Below are positions 5,604-5,935 of a stretch of DNA of 5,935 nucleotides, in pieces. This DNA is from Deltaproteobacteria bacterium (lineage in GTDB: Bacteria > Desulfobacterota > Syntrophobacteria > B119-G9). Every line of letters begins with the position of its first letter. Position 1 is the first letter of the stretch. Made by a program: the position numbers and the translations under genes. Location: NCBI GenBank assembly GCA_003646715.1, contig QMLL01000124.1, positions 1 through 5,935 of the forward strand, in the 5' to 3' direction. The notes beneath the pieces are model-generated. The model was not told the origin of the DNA, did no database searches, and saw only the letters and a list, made by a program, of their open reading frames with translations.

Positions 5604-5771
5604 TTTGTGATTGACCAGCGACATGCTTTTGATTTTTGCCTTGAGAATTTTCTGCTCACCAAAAATGTTTGCCATTCTCAACTTTCCGTCTTCATTTTCA
5701 ATGGTATCCACTGCTTCCATTACCATTTCTTCTTTACCGTCTTTGATCAGGTAAGCATTCGCTTCGCACAT
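5583..5771 (-). CDS. cooT: CooT family nickel-binding protein
   Basis: This 62-aa protein starts MCEANAYLIKDGKEE, the hallmark opening of the CooT family, in which the cysteine at position 2 (Cys2) binds Ni(II) in a small dimeric beta-rich protein. In Rhodospirillum rubrum CooT is linked to nickel supply for carbon monoxide dehydrogenase. Homologues are scattered in anaerobes, often away from coo genes. Also visible are the conserved-looking NIFGEQKILKAKIKSMSLVNHKIIL stretch, given here in parts: NIFGEQ (35-40) and SMSLVNHKIIL (49-59). There are no other cysteines and no signal peptide. A strong ribosome site GGAGG lies 7 nt before the ATG. The gene converges on trmJ with a 20-nt gap. No CODH, cooC or cooJ gene lies in the window, so its client enzyme is unknown. 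Family call is good; the symbol is by homology only. Confidence 0.85.
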   Translation of the reverse strand: MCEANAYLIKDGKEEMVMEAVDTIENEDGKLRMANIFGEQKILKAKIKSMSLVNHKIILEIV

Positions 5772-5778
5772 TTTTTAT

Positions 5779-5783
5779 CCTCC
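5779..5783 (-). promoter_or_regulatory. Strong ribosome binding site of cooT
   Basis: GGAGG in mRNA sense lies 7 nt before ATG 5771. It is the best Shine-Dalgarno in the window and fixes the start so that cysteine is residue 2, as the nickel site requires. Confidence 0.75.
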
Positions 5784-5810
5784 AGGCTGAAATCAGGTCC
5801 GTACCAACAT

Positions 5811-5835
5811 CCTGTAAACAGGCTAATGTATTAGC
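5811..5835. repeat. Two abutting inverted repeats upstream of cooT
   Basis: CCTGT-AA-ACAGG (5811-5822) is followed directly by GCTAAT-GT-ATTAGC (5822-5835), the two sharing one base. Both have perfect arms and a 2-nt centre. They lie between cooT (minus) and a possible plus-strand ORF at 5836, a position suited to a repressor or activator site. On the minus strand a perfect TATAAT (5885-5880) lies further upstream, without a clear -35. Confidence 0.4.
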
Positions 5836-5935
5836 ATGAAGTTAACAATAAACATGGAGAATGAAAAGAGCATAATTGGATTATATGGTTTGACTTTGAA
5901 AGGTGATTCTTGTAATTTAGCACTCGTTTTTGAAA
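5836..5935 (+). CDS. Possible small or partial ORF running off right edge
   Basis: An ATG at 5836 opens a frame of 33 codons with no stop before the window ends, beginning MKLTINMENEKSIIGLYGL. A second ATG at residue 7 could also serve. No clear Shine-Dalgarno is present for either. The composition is coding-like, but 33 open codons in AT-rich DNA can occur by chance, and a minus-strand TATAAT lies inside it. I do not recognise the product. Confidence 0.3.
   Translation, partial: MKLTINMENEKSIIGLYGLTLKGDSCNLALVFE

Noticed and set aside
5607..5834. 75-codon plus-strand frame over cooT
   Set aside because: It is antisense to cooT, which has a strong ribosome site and the MCEAN family signature.

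Overview
The window looks like bacterial chromosome, most likely from an anaerobic Desulfobacterota-type organism (former Deltaproteobacteria, possibly near the Syntrophobacterales). That placement is inference. It rests on a complete AmmeMemoRadiSam gene set, a CooT-type nickel protein and moderate GC content. No marker gene fixes the taxon. All recognised genes have intact frames, and I see no insertion sequence, phage gene or CRISPR array.

Layout. A long minus-strand block runs from about 4621 down to the left edge. In order of transcription it holds: a secreted MEMO-AMMECR1 fusion (4621-3095); a radical SAM enzyme with a Tat-like leader (3076-1907); an unrecognised 185-aa protein (1919-1362); tadA, the tRNA adenosine deaminase (1353-901); tRNA-Ser(CGA) (886-791); tRNA-Ser(GGA) (733-640); and the first 198 codons of dnaX (596-1), which continues outside the window. 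Gaps between the protein genes from the fusion to tadA are -13 to 18 nt, and the tadA-to-tRNA gap is 14 nt, so this block is probably at least partly one transcription unit. A 188-nt region (4622-4809) separates it from divergent trmJ (4810-5562, plus strand), which encodes a SPOUT tRNA 2'-O-methyltransferase. A small cooT-type gene (5771-5583, minus) converges on trmJ. The right end carries two abutting dyad sequences and the start of a possible plus-strand ORF.

How the genes relate. TadA, TrmJ and the two tRNA-Ser genes form a tRNA production and modification group beside the replication clamp-loader gene dnaX. The MEMO, AMMECR1 and radical SAM proteins are the three parts of the AmmeMemoRadiSam system, which is conserved and whose chemistry I do not know to be established. 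Here MEMO and AMMECR1 are one polypeptide with a clear Sec signal peptide, and the radical SAM partner has a twin-arginine leader. Taken at face value, this copy acts outside the cytoplasm. Together with the unknown protein translated from an overlapping start, it is the most interesting part of the window.
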